Assembly (NCBI GenBank): GCA_934045905.1
Contig: OW203764.1
Span: 36,949,434 to 37,013,433 of the forward strand
Direction: 5' to 3'
Source of the DNA: Leuctra nigra
Lineage: Eukaryota; Arthropoda; Insecta; Plecoptera; Leuctridae
DNA: 64,000 nt
Within the stretch, counting starts at the first letter, position 1, and every line of letters begins with the position of its first letter. Positions 1 to 10,561 of this stretch are shown here, in pieces. A program made the position numbers and the translations under genes. The notes under the pieces are model-generated. The model saw nothing but the letters and a program-made list of their open reading frames with translations, was not told the DNA's origin and did no database searches.

Positions 1-539
1 ATCCCAGAAAAAACACTCCGTGTAAAAAAGGCAGCCAAGTCTCTTTACTTAAAAAAAATCAACACCGAAAAGGAGTGATATCAAAAAAGGAGCCAAGTCA
101 ATGACATTTCCAAATATTTAATTGTATCTTTGAAATAAAAGTATAAACACCGAGAAATACTTAAAAATGGACTTAGCGCATCGTTTTTTTAAAGACATTT
201 TTTCTATTCATAAGCATGTGCCATTTATATACAACCGTCATTTAGAATGTATAGAATAATAGGGACACATCTTTTAATTACATATTATATATACCTACTG
301 TAAAATATTTTCTATTTGAATATGTACACGATAAAACTTGTTGCATTTGTTTGTAATAAATACATAATAGTTATCTTCTTAATATTGTTTCGTGGCAACA
401 TATTAATTAAGTCTCATGCGTTGTACCTTCGCATCATGAAATAAATTTCAATTCATCCGCATTTTATATTAATACATTTTACAAAGTACACAGTCACATT
501 GAATTTGTTTAAACAATTTAACTTTATACACTTGACACT
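1..539 (-). mobile_element. Left half of a long-inverted-repeat DNA element, split by a gypsy insertion
   Basis: Bases 1-205 are the inverted counterpart of 10029-10227 and match both ends of the element at 34015-35101. Bases 206-535 match, inverted, the interior of that second copy (about 34560-34905). The repeat carries the word GCCAAGTC twice and its reverse complement once, plus AGTGATATC and ACACTCCGTGTAAAAA. The window starts at or near its outer edge. Coding sequence is not visible, so it is non-autonomous. It is interrupted at 536-539 by the gypsy element. Confidence 0.8.
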
Positions 540-795
540 TGAAGTGATCCTACCCAAAGGAAGGGAGAAGGATGCCCAGATTATAACAGTAATTACGTAT
601 AATCACTAGTTTATTGAAACGTAGCCGCCGTAGCTAGCTTACAATCACACGTCTGCTTCTGCAAGAGTTCTCAAGACAACTGATTTTAACACACCTGTCA
701 CCTGTGCTGGCCGCCCAGACAAGGGGTTGCCATGTCGCACACTTGACACAGCGCACCTGGCTGTCAATACGATGAAGCATGAATGATTCATTACA
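540..795 (-). repeat. 3' LTR of the gypsy-type element
   Basis: A 256-bp copy near-identical to 3077-3091 joined to 9450-9689. Read on the minus strand it starts TGTAATGAATC and ends GGATCACTTCA, the usual TG...CA termini. It is flanked on its outer side by CACT (536-539), matched by CACT at 9690-9693. The purine-rich tract next to its inner edge marks it as the 3' LTR of a minus-strand element. Confidence 0.88.
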
Positions 796-808
796 TATCT
801 CCCCCAGA
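796..808 (-). other. Polypurine tract of the gypsy-type element
   Basis: On the minus strand the sequence CTGGGGGAGATA abuts the start of the 3' LTR. This is the expected plus-strand priming site of an LTR element. A near copy of the same word lies at about 889-910, which suggests a small local duplication in the 3' untranslated region. Confidence 0.65.
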
Positions 809-1190
809 TCAAAGTATGGTGAGAATTACGAAACTATATTTTTATCTTAATTAAGTCATGAATCTTACAATTAACTGATTTGCCAACATCTCCCCCAGAT
901 CAAAGTATCGGGCTACACAACTCATACTTTTATCTAAACCAAAAGTCATGTGTAATGAACAGATTTGCAAAGCACATAGAATACAAAACACACAATTCAA
1001 AAATATACTTTTTTACCAACAACCTCCCATGGCATAAAAACTCCTAGAATCAGGTATACGAGATTCGTAGAATCAAAGAAAAGTAGTGGATAGTTTGTGT
1101 GGAGAAATTCTGAGAATCAAGAACTTTACAAACTACAGAAAGTGATATACTGAATTCATATTTTAGAGAATAGTCTTTCTCTATTGATTG

Positions 1191-1769
1191 TCAGTTGCCG
1201 CGCGTTCGGAGAACTTCGTGTCTTTTATTCTTGTCCCGCAATTTGAGTTTACATTGCCAGAATGTATGGTCGTCTAATGTTCCCTTCTTCAACACATTCA
1301 CGAGGTTCTTGATATTTCCGTCTTTGAACTCGGCTGTTTCGAAGTCTCCATCCATTTTGATAGTTGTGCGTAGCAGATTGACGTAGGACGATGTTCCAGG
1401 TTCGATGATACCGAGGTTGTCTCTCTGATCGATCTTTTTGTCAATGACTGCACGATTCGCTGATCGCTTCGTGAACGTTTCAGTGTCCTTCATTGGAACT
1501 TCTGGAAGTTGAGATAATATTGCTTCGCCGTGTTTCGGTGAAGTGTTTTGTAGTTCGTCGCTTATTGTTGAGTGAAAAACCTTATTTAAATCGGACTCGC
1601 TATTCTTAGAAATCAGTCTGCATTCGATTGCTCGCGCGTGTATCTGATGAAGTTCGTCCTCTGGTTCGCACTCGATATCTTTGTCACTTACTGGATCACT
1701 TGCACGTTTGACACTTGTTATTTCAACATTATGATGAGCAAGTGGAGCACTGATGTCATTAACACACAC
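1191..1769 (-). pseudogene. Gypsy-type pol fragment (start of reverse transcriptase)
   Basis: A 192-codon open frame. Its central part (IDKKIDQRDNLGIIEPGTSS, then MDGDFETAEF) resembles the N-terminal segment of Ty3/gypsy reverse transcriptases, where a Lys-Arg-rich stretch is followed by a GIIEPS-like motif. The catalytic YxDD region, RNase H and integrase are all absent, so most of pol is deleted: only about 400 bp separate this frame from the 3' LTR. The N-terminal third is acidic and may be protease-linker sequence. A domain search would be needed to fix the limits. Confidence 0.55.
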
Positions 1770-1914
1770 AGTCTGGGATTCAAAACTTATTAATGGTTGA
1801 TGTTTCTTACGCTCGTCAAGAACGTTGATTGGTTGAATGTTTGAGATATTTGTTTACTTGCCTTCGCAGCATCACATCGAGTCAGCAGCAATGAAGGCGC
1901 TTGGCTGACTTTAT

Positions 1915-2891
1915 CTAGTTTTCCGATTCCGAGTTCACATCTTCATGTTCGACGTGCGTGCCGGCGAGCACCATCATGCCCTCCTTGGAGCCGATGTCTT
2001 GCACCACGAGTTGGTTGATGCCAAGTTTTGTATCTCGAGACGAGCGTTGCTGATCTCGCCATGTTTGACTCCCCCTTGCCTTGTCCTGGTCTCGGGCCTG
2101 GGAGTTATTGATGGGCTTTCCTCCATGGACCGCATTGCTCTGGAAAGACGTGTTTGGACGTCGTGTCTCTGATTCGGACATAACGCGGTCTTGCCGTCGC
2201 GCTGCAGCGTCGTCCAAGTCGCGCAAGAAAGTCAACATTTCTTGCTCGGTCGAAATCTTTGCAAAGTAAATCGCCATTTCCACATTGGCGGGGGAAAGTG
2301 ACGCGCCATGCGGCGAATGAACGTGCGTGAGGACATCGGTGGCGACAAATGTCTTGTTTTGGCCATCCACTTAATGAAAAACGACGTCAAAGATTTGTCT
2401 CGCGCCCGCACAAAAGTTGACGCACTCATTTCTTCAATCAATCTTTCTTGTCTATCTTCGGACCAGAACATTTCCAAGAATGCCTGTCGGAATGAAACCC
2501 AGTCTTTCCACGTGTGGAAGAAGGATTTGCCCCAGTCGTGAGGCATGCCAGTCATGTTATAGGTATAGCATGACGAACCCAAGCCTCTGGTTTCAAATTC
2601 ATGGTATTGAATTGATCCTCCAGTGTATTTACAAAGTCTACAAGATGCACATCCTCGTCGTTTCCAAACCTTATCTGCTGTATTGGAGCGACCATCGTTG
2701 ACAGCGGTGGTACATACGACGTGGCACGGCTTGCTTGCTGGACCGATGTCGGTGATGAACTTTCTAGCGCCGCGACTCGCGTACCAAGTGCAGAGATCGC
2801 CGTTATAATTGTCTGCAGATCTGCCTGTGCAGATGAAGTAGGGACTGTCGTTTCGAATTATTTTTGGGAGGAGCCATTTCAAAAATGTCAA
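1915..2891 (-). pseudogene. Gypsy-type gag remnant in two overlapping frames
   Basis: Two minus-strand frames overlap (2232-2891 and 1915-2370), as expected for one ORF broken by a frameshift. The first contains HTWKDWVSFRQAFLEMFW, the Trp/Phe-spaced pattern of retrotransposon gag capsid domains. The second is Arg/Gln/Ser-rich, like a nucleocapsid region, and ends in an acidic tail. It lies just downstream of the 5' LTR and primer site, where gag belongs. No intact CCHC knuckle is seen. Non-functional. Confidence 0.6.
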
Positions 2892-3061
2892 TGTATAAGT
2901 TCAATTCAACAATAAACAAAATAATCTCACTCAGTTGAAAACACAACACGTATGTTGATCCGACTTGACACAACACGAATGTATGTCCACGCTGTCACCG
3001 CCACTCACAAACACGTATGTTCGTTTCTTCTTATCCAACACGTATGTTGAACCAGTCCGTT

Positions 3062-3075
3062 AACGTTAGGCGCCA
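3062..3075 (-). other. tRNA primer-binding site of the gypsy-type element
   Basis: One base inside the 5' LTR, the minus strand reads TGGCGCCTAACG. TGG at the start is complementary to the tRNA CCA tail, and TGGCGCC is a common primer-site start in gypsy elements. It fixes the orientation: the 5' LTR is the right-hand one. Confidence 0.7.
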
Positions 3076-3076
3076 A

Positions 3077-3091
3077 TGAAGTGATCCTACC
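3077..3091 (-). repeat. 5' LTR of the gypsy-type element, first piece
   Basis: The 15 bases TGAAGTGATCCTACC equal the outer edge of the left LTR. The match then breaks off and resumes at about 9450, so a LINE inserted here. Confidence 0.8.
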
Positions 3092-3416
3092 AGGGCCAAG
3101 TATGATGTTTTTGCGGGAAAGTAGCAAAGTGAAGTGGTGTCATCTTTAAGACGATATAGGATGTATAAACAGTTTTGATGTGAATAGTTTGTATTTATTC
3201 CAGTGCAGTGTTGAATAAGTGATCATGTAAATAAATTTGAAGACTAGTTAGGACTATATTTTGTGCTGTTATTGCCAAAAACAATATTAATATTAATTTG
3301 GAGGTTATGGTGCGCGAGCTCTGAGATATAACGGACAGTACACTCCAACGCCGTGGGCAGCAGCACTGAGCGGCAACAGCTTGTATACAACTTGGGGGGA
3401 AATTTCAAATAGTATA

Positions 3417-4575
3417 ATGGGGAGGAGGAAGAATCAGAAAGATGATGCAGTGTGCAGCAAATGTAATGAGGAGATGGAAGATGTCAACATGCAAATAATT
3501 TGCGATGGGGAGTGTGGAGAAGTTTATCACAAGAAATGTGCGGCACTAACTGAAAATGAGTGCAAATTGATTAAGAAAAAGAAGAACATTTACTGGTGTT
3601 GCGAAAATTGCGCTATGTTTGTACAGCAAAAGGATGATGTCGGAAAGATATTAATGGAACTTAAGGAAATGAACATGAAAATAAACAATTTAACAGCAGA
3701 AATTTCTGAATTGAAGAAAGTAAAGGTTCCAGTAGGTCCAGCTCCAGCAAGTTATTCGTCAATGATTAAGAAAGGAATGAGTAAGCAGAATGAGAAGTTC
3801 ATCATCCAGTCAATTCCTGAAGAAAATGGTGATGTGGCAGACAGCAGCCAGGTACAGAAAACACTTAAAAGTAAGATTGACCCTATGAAGATGGAAGTCG
3901 GAGTAAAAAATGTCAAAAAATGTGGAAAAGGAAAGATATAAGTAAGTTGTGATAACAAGGATTTGGTGGAAATTTTGAAGGAAGAAGCAAAAAAAGGCAT
4001 TGGGTGATAAGTTTCAAATAAAAGATGTGCACAGAGGATGGCGTCCACGAATCATGATTCTGGGACTGAATAAAGATGAAACAGAAGAAGATGAAGACAC
4101 TCTTGTGAAGCAAATAATCGGGCAGAATAAATTGGAAGAAGACAATGCTACAGTAATTATCAAGAAAGTAGCGACCCTAGCAGACAATCGGTTCAGAAAT
4201 CAAGTGAAGCTCATACTAGAGGTGGATGCGAAATCAAGAAAGAAGTTGGTAGAGGCCGGTTCAGTGAGAGTTGGATGGCAGTGTGGCAGGGTAAAGGACT
4301 ACGTTCGAGTTGTCAGATGCTCCAATTGTGCAGGATATGGTCATACGCAGAAGGAATGTAGATACAACCGTTACTGTCCACGTTGCAGTGGTGATCATGA
4401 TCTGCAAGACTGTGACGCGAATGAAGATGAGTTGAATTGCATCAACTGTGAAGACGCCAATGATAGATTGGTATTGAATATGGACATTAACCACAGTTCG
4501 CTAGACAAGGATTGTAGATGTTTCATCAGGCAGAGGGCGAGCATGGAGAATCGGGTGAACTATGACACTGACTAG
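3417..4575 (+). pseudogene. LINE A ORF1: PHD finger and zinc knuckles, broken
   Basis: Starting at ATG 3417, the N-terminus holds a C4HC3 PHD-type finger (CSKC, CDGEC, HKKC, CENC spacing; roughly residues 12-65), then a coiled coil-like stretch (ILMELKEMNMKINNLTAEI). After a TAA near 3939 and a one-base slip in the A-run at about 3990, the frame resumes at about 4000. It continues with an RRM-like segment and Cys-His clusters (CSNCAGYGHTQKEC, CPRCSGDHDLQDC, CINC). PHD-bearing ORF1 proteins are known from insect non-LTR elements and bind the element RNA. One nonsense codon and one frameshift make this a relic. Confidence 0.75.
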
Positions 4576-6701
4576 CAGTTACGTTCAGGGAGTGCGAGTA
4601 ATAGCAACAATAGTGTATATATTAACAACATAATAACTAGAGATGTTGTGCACATTAATGCCCAAAGTGCGACACGAAACTTTAACCTCCTTGAAGATAT
4701 GATTAATACGCTGCGACCGAAGATCATTGGTGTCTCTGAAACACATGTCACTTCTGATATATTTGATAAAGAAATTTTCCTTGACGATTACATCTGTGTA
4801 AGATGTGACTCAGACAGTTGATATACAGGGGGAGTGATTGTTTACGTGCGAAAGGGAATAAAATTTAATGTAAATAGAAATATAGCACAAAATGGTAACT
4901 TTTGGACTATAGGAATTGTGGTAACTATGGACAGTAAGGAAAGTAACATAAATTTCTTTTACAGATCTCCTAATGGTGATTGTAAAGAGTTTTTGAAGTG
5001 CTTAGATGATATTTTTGAAGCTGATTCTGCAGACAATTTGTTGTCAATTTATGCTGGAGATTTTAATATAAATTGGGAAAGACGCAATGACTCGAAATAC
5101 TTAAGGGAGATTGTTGATAGTTATGAATTGAAGCAAATAGTTAATAAGCCAACTAGAATTAACAAAACTTCATCCACGATAATTGACCTGGTAATAACAA
5201 ATAAAAAGGAATGTATGCAAGTTGTAGTAGAAGAATCGGGGATTGGAGACCATGAGATGTTATCGATGTACTTTATAGATGCAGGCACAAGAGAGCCTCG
5301 AGGGCTTATAAATAAGACTAAGACTATAGAAGACTGGTCCAGCTATGACATTCATCAACTACGAAATGATCTTATGGGATGTGAATGGTCAATGGAAATT
5401 ATAGATGCAAATGATAAATGTAGGAGAATTATAGATAATATTATTGAATGTAAGAAAAAGCAGGTTATTTCAAAAGAGGTTCGAATTGACAAACAAAGGC
5501 GCCCATGGATTAATGATGAAGTGCTTGAGTGTATTAAAGTTCGAGATATTTGTTCTAAGAGAGCGAAAATGCTGAATACTGATGAAGCATGGGAGAGTTA
5601 CAGATTCAGGAGAAATCTAGTGAAAACTATTATTAGAAAGAACGAAAGAATATATTATGCCAAAAAAATTGATGAGGTGAAATATGATACTGTAAAACTA
5701 TGGAAAACCTTAAAATGTATTGTAACTACAAATGCACATCAAGCTGATGTATCGGTGGTCAAAGATGAATTGGGAAATAGTCATACTGATACCAATGAGA
5801 TAGCAAATAAATTTAACATGTATTTTATTAAGAGTATTAATGATATTGTCGACAGTATTGATGATGTGAATTTCAATGAAATAAGACGTAATGAGGTGAG
5901 AGATACTTTGGTATTAAATAATTATGTAAGGCAGGATGCCTTCTGTAAGCTTAGTGAATTTTGTAAAGTGTCTATTATTGAATTAGATAATGTGGTAAGG
6001 AAGCTAAACAACAAAAAAGGATCGATTGATGGAATAAATACTAAACTATTTCGAGACGCTTATAAAATAACAAAATATAGTATTCTAGATTTAATAAATG
6101 CCTCTCTATGCAGAGGAGTGTTTCCGAGTCAGATGAAGGAATCTATTATTCAGCCAGCTATTAAGGTATCCGGTTCCAATCTCATCAGTAACTTTAGACC
6201 AATTAATATGCTTTCAATAATAGATAAAATAATAGAGATGCTAGTCCATGACCAACTTTATAAATATTTTGATGACAATAAAATAATGGCTGTAAACCAG
6301 TCGGGGTTCAGAAAAGGACATTCTTGCGAGACAGCTGTGCAAAATGTTATTAGCAAGTGGTTAGAGGATATGGATAAGGGATTGTCAACACTCATTGTAT
6401 TTTTAGATTTAAAGCGAGCGTTTGAGACAGTTAATGTTGGTAGATTACTAAAAAAGTTGGAATATATGTATGGAGTGGAGGGTGTAGTGTTAGCATGGAT
6501 CAAGGATTATTTAAATGCAAGAAAACAAAAAGTAAGATTTGGTAATGCAATATCTGAAGTGGAAGACTGTGTTCATGAGGTGCCTCAGGGATCGGTATTA
6601 GGCCCATTATTATTTGTTATATATCTTAATGATATAAGTGTATGTAGCAGAATTACATTTTTAAACATGTATGCCGATGACATGGTATTATCTGTGGCAG
6701 G

Positions 6702-6797
6702 AAATAAGAGTCAATCGTCTGTGTATAGTACCGATGCCTTCATTCCAACAAATAAGAGTCAATCGTCTGTGTATAGTACCGATGCCTTCATTCCAAC
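6702..6797 (+). repeat. 48-bp tandem duplication at the LINE A/LINE B junction
   Basis: Two identical 48-bp units (6702-6749 and 6750-6797) encode NKSQSSVYSTDAFIPT twice. Because 48 is a multiple of three, the frame is kept. It lies exactly where YADD-containing LINE A sequence gives way to LINE B. Confidence 0.9.
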
Positions 6798-8535
6798 ATT
6801 CAACACTGCTGGCACGTGCTCAATGTCCATAAGTATTGCTGAAGTTCACGATGTGATTAGAAAGCTTAAAAATGGAAAAGCTCCTGGAGCAGATGGTTTA
6901 ACAGCACGTTTCTTCAAATTGGGTGGATACAATATTTCCCAATACCTTTGTCATCTATTTACTTGTGTTCTTAAACAAGGGTTAATGCCAACTGATTGGA
7001 AAAAGGCCATTGTCATACCTATTTTTAAAAACGGAGAAAAGTGTCGGGTTTTCAATTACCGCCCGATTAGTCTAACGTCTATTGCTTGCAAAATTTTTGA
7101 GAAATTAATACACAAATATGTCTGGAAAATCTTAGTTGAACAGAATTGGATTGTAGACGCCCAACATGGATTCAGATCGAAACATTCTTGTGAGACACAA
7201 CTGACTGGTTTTGTTCAAGAACTTTCAGATGCAATAGATGCTGGAGAGCAGGTGGATGCAGTTTTCTTGGATATGATGAAGGCATTTGACAAGGTCCATC
7301 ATGAAATCCTTCTTCAGAAAATCAAGTCAATAGTTCCTGATCATGCGGTTATAGCAGTAATTAAAGCATTTCTCACGGGACGAAAGCAGAAGGTAAAAAT
7401 TGACAATGTCTTGTCAAAAAGTATCGATGTCACGTCCGGAGTACCCCAAGGTAGCGTTCTTGGTCCGCTGCTCTTTCTTATTTATATTAACGATTTAGTT
7501 GTCAACTTAAACTCATGCGTAAGACTTTTTGCTGATGATTGTGTAGTATATCGCAAGATAAATGGTGAAGATGATGAAATACTGCTGCAGAAAGACTTGG
7601 ACTCTATCGATGAGTGGATGATCAGGAATGAAATGAGTTTGAATGTAAAGAAGTGTGAGACTGTGAAGTATTGCCGAAGAAGAAACGTATCAACATCAAC
7701 ATACTTTGTTTGTAAACAGATGCTTCAACGAAAGGCTAGTTATAAATATCTTGGAATATGGATCAATGAGAAGTTAGATTGGAAAGAGCACATTAATGCA
7801 GTTGCACGAAAGGCGATTAATAACATTAATTTTGTATACAGAAACTTGAACGGAACAAGTATTGATACAAAGAACATGGCCTATAAGTCACTTTTGAGAC
7901 CGATTTTAGAATATGGAAGCGCCATTTGGGACCCATATAAGGACGGTGAAGTAAACACATTGGAAAAGGTTCAAAAAGTAGCTGCAAGAAGGGTGACTGG
8001 AAGAGTCAAGAAATGTAGAAAAGAGAGGAATGCAAGAGGCGAGGTAGCTGTTGTTTGGGAAAGTGTAACTGAAATGATGGAAGATTTGGAATGGGAATCG
8101 TTAGAGAGTAGAAGAAAGAACACGCGGTTATGTAACATGTTCAAAATGAGAAGGAATGAAGTTGGATGGAAAGAAATGGCTGGAAGGTTGAAGGAAAGGC
8201 ATCAAGGAAGAACGATTAAGAAGGGAATGTTGGAGGAGATGTTTGCGAAGACGGACTGTGGGAAATATTCTTACTTGATGAGAACCATTCGAGATTGGAA
8301 CCTGCTGGCAAATGAAATGGATGTGACAGAAGACATGAGCAGTAAAGAGTTTAGAAAGAAAATATCGGGCATTGGATTGGAAACAGAGATAGGAGGAAGA
8401 GAAGGAGTATGAGAAAGAAGATTTGGAAGAGTTAATTATAGTATTGTTATTTATAGTTTTAAGTTGTATTTGTATTTCCTTGCCACCTGTTTAAAACTAC
8501 TTGCAAGATGTAAATAAATAAATAAAAAAAAAAAA
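6703..8535 (+). mobile_element. LINE B, 5'-truncated, inserted into LINE A ORF2
   Basis: It starts inside an ORF2 and ends in TGTAAATAAATAAATA followed by an A-run at about 8505-8540, the usual LINE 3' end. LINE A sequence flanks both sides. The 5' truncation is typical of target-primed reverse transcription. I could not define a convincing target-site duplication beyond a few A/T bases. Confidence 0.82.
6798..8412 (+). pseudogene. LINE B reverse transcriptase and C-terminus
   Basis: This is a complete RT core in order: NGKAPGADGLTARFF, NYRPISLTSIACKIFEKLI, QHGFRSKHSCETQL, FLDMMKAFDKVHH, SGVPQGSVLGPLLFLIYIND, then the catalytic FADD at about 7530, SLNVKKCE, and the thumb YKYLGIWINEKLDWKEH. 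A basic C-terminal region ends at TGA 8410-8412. No stop interrupts the RT core, so this copy looks younger than LINE A. It lacks endonuclease and ORF1. The open frame continues upstream into LINE A, so a read-through product would have two RT palms. Confidence 0.8.
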
Positions 8536-9449
8536 AAAATATATTGATGTGATGGGTAATATAATGAGCAAAGAGTTGGAAGATTTTTCACAATGGCTGA
8601 AAATAAATAAGCTTAAGTTGAATGTGTCCAAGTCTAAAGGAATGTTTGTAGGTGTAGGAAAGTACTTTAATAAAAATGTAAATGGAGCAGTTAATATGCA
8701 AATGGACAGTGAAGATATTGAAATAGTAAGTAGTTTTAACTATATTTAGGTTTAGTTTTAGATGAAAAACTTAATTTCAAATTGCATATGGAGTATATTA
8801 CAAAAAAAATTGGAAAGAAAGTTGGTTATCTACAGAGAATAGGAAATAAAGTATCATTATGGACTAGGATTACAATGTAATTATCAAACCTCATTTTGAA
8901 TATGGTGCCACTATTTTATATCAGGCCAACAAAAATGATATATGTAAATTGCAGGTACTGCAAAATAAGGCCATGCGCAGTATCTTGAGGTGTAGAAGAG
9001 ATGTGCCAATTGTTGTTATGTTGGATGTTAAAGTGGTTAAATGTTCATGACTCTATTTTGTTGTTAGTATTAGTTTTCATATTTAAAATTAGAAAAGGAA
9101 TGATGCCCGATTACCTCTGTAGTAAAATAGAATGTGTTGGAAGTGTCCATAATATTAAGACGCGAAGTGCAGTTCAAATGGCTAGCTATAGAAAAGATGT
9201 AAAAAGCAAAAAATGGGCATCTTCAGTATTTAATGATGGAATCAAAATTTATGATAAAATACCACGAGAAGTTAGGATGTGTGATAGTGTTTTAAATTTT
9301 AAGAGCAAATGTAATGACTTGATTTTGCATGTAAAGTTAAGATAGTATATAGATAATTAGAAGAGATATTTTATTGTTACTTCTATGTAATTAGTGTAAG
9401 CAAACTGGCTTATGTAAGCTAATAATAAATACATACAATACAATACAAA

Positions 9450-9689
9450 AAAGGATGGGAGAAGGATGCCCAGATTATAACAGTAATTACGTATAATCAC
9501 TAGTTTATTGAAACGTAGCCGCCGTAGCTAGCTTACAATCACACGTCTGCTTCTGCAGGAGTTCTCAAGACAACTGATTTCAACACACCTGTCACCTGTG
9601 CTGGCCGCCCAGACAAGGGGTTGCCATGTCGCACACTTGACACAGCGCACATGGCTGTCAATACGATGAAGCATGAATGATTCATTACA
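9450..9689 (-). repeat. 5' LTR of the gypsy-type element, second piece
   Basis: Matches 555-795 with a few substitutions and ends ATTCATTACA. The next four bases, CACT (9690-9693), duplicate 536-539. Confidence 0.88.
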
Positions 9690-10227
9690 CACTTCAAAAA
9701 TATAATATAATAGTGTTCCATAGATAGTTAGTCATTATTTGACAACGTTTTATGATTTCCCTCAGTCAAGATCAAATTATGAAAATATACCCTTCTAATA
9801 TCACCATATTAACAGTGCTATAAGAATATATATGAGCCCACTTCCTTGTTATTTAATTCTTCCACCATATTACTTATCTATTACAACATGAAATCTTTCT
9901 TCTATCGCCATTGACAAAACTATAAAATAGCCATTACTAAAAGTAGCTTGATTCATAGATACTGGCTCTAAAGAAAGAGGAAAATGTACCTACTTGTAAA
10001 TTTCTGTCCACTTATAGGATAGAATGATGTCTTTAAAAAAACGATGCGCCAAGTCCTTTTGTAAAGTATGTCTCGGTGTTAAAACTTTTATTTCAAAGAT
10101 ACGATTAAATATTTGGAAATGTCATTGACTTGGCTCCTTTTTTGATATCACTCCTTTTCGGTGTTGAATTTTTTTAAAGTAAAGAGACTTGGCTGCCTTT
10201 TTTACACGAAGTGTTTTTTCTTGGTAT
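9690..10227 (-). mobile_element. Right half of the long-inverted-repeat DNA element
   Basis: 9694-10020 matches, inverted, 34216-34550 of the second copy. 10029-10227 is the inverted terminal repeat paired with 1-205. At the gypsy junction the flanks read CTTGACACT and CACTTCAAAA. The uninterrupted copy reads (inverted) CTTGACACTTCAAAA, a direct empty-site proof of the insertion. Confidence 0.85.
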
Positions 10228-10561
10228 ACATTTACTATGACCGAAACCGGAAATGACGTCATAAAAATAAAAATCAGACTTTAATCGCCTCTTACTACAA
10301 TAACTAACTACATTATTCAGAAGGCTTATGACACATAACATTTAGATAAATACATTCTAGGTGGCAGTGATTTCAGCCGCCATTTTGTTAACCGGAAGTG
10401 ATTCCATATCTCTAAAACGGCTGGACCAATTGGAACAAAGTTTTCGCTTTTCTTCATGTAGTAAAATTTTTAGCATTATTTATTACCAAACGCAACTTTT
10501 ATCAGTAACCATATCGGAAATGGCTTTTTTTTAAGGAATTAATCAGCGTTGCTTCGATATG
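10228..10561 (-). repeat. Body fragment of the CRE/ETS-motif repeat family
   Basis: Contains ACCGGAAATGACGTCAT (about 10248) and AGCCGCCATTTTG...ACCGGAAGTGA (about 10376-10405), matching 57000-57545 and, inverted, 55507-56100. It continues after the hAT insertion at 11908 to 11948. This is a minus-oriented partial copy. Confidence 0.7.

Larger units (their letters stand above)
4635..9345 (+). pseudogene. LINE A ORF2: endonuclease and reverse transcriptase, split
   Basis: Read from about 4635 the frame shows an APE-type endonuclease: HINAQS, SETH, AGDFNIN, IIDLVI and GDHEML. A TGA at 4819-4821 interrupts it. The reverse transcriptase follows (GSIDGIN, NFRPINML, QSGFRKGHSCETA, FLDLKRAFE, PQGSVLGPLLF) up to the catalytic YADD at about 6670. 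Twenty bases later LINE B cuts in. LINE A resumes at about 8536 (SQWLKINKLKLNVSKSK) and ends at 9345, with further stops near 8748 and 8878. The first part stays in frame with LINE B, giving one uninterrupted 4834-8412 frame of about 1190 codons. Confidence 0.82.
3092..9449 (+). mobile_element. LINE A (Jockey/CR1-like) inserted in the gypsy LTR
   Basis: A two-ORF non-LTR retrotransposon with about 320 bp of 5' leader, ORF1 (PHD finger plus CCHC knuckles), ORF2 (apurinic endonuclease plus reverse transcriptase) and an A-rich tail ending in ACAATACAATACAAAA. It is interrupted at about 6703-8535 by LINE B. Both ORFs carry disabling mutations. Clade assignment rests on domain order only. Confidence 0.85.
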
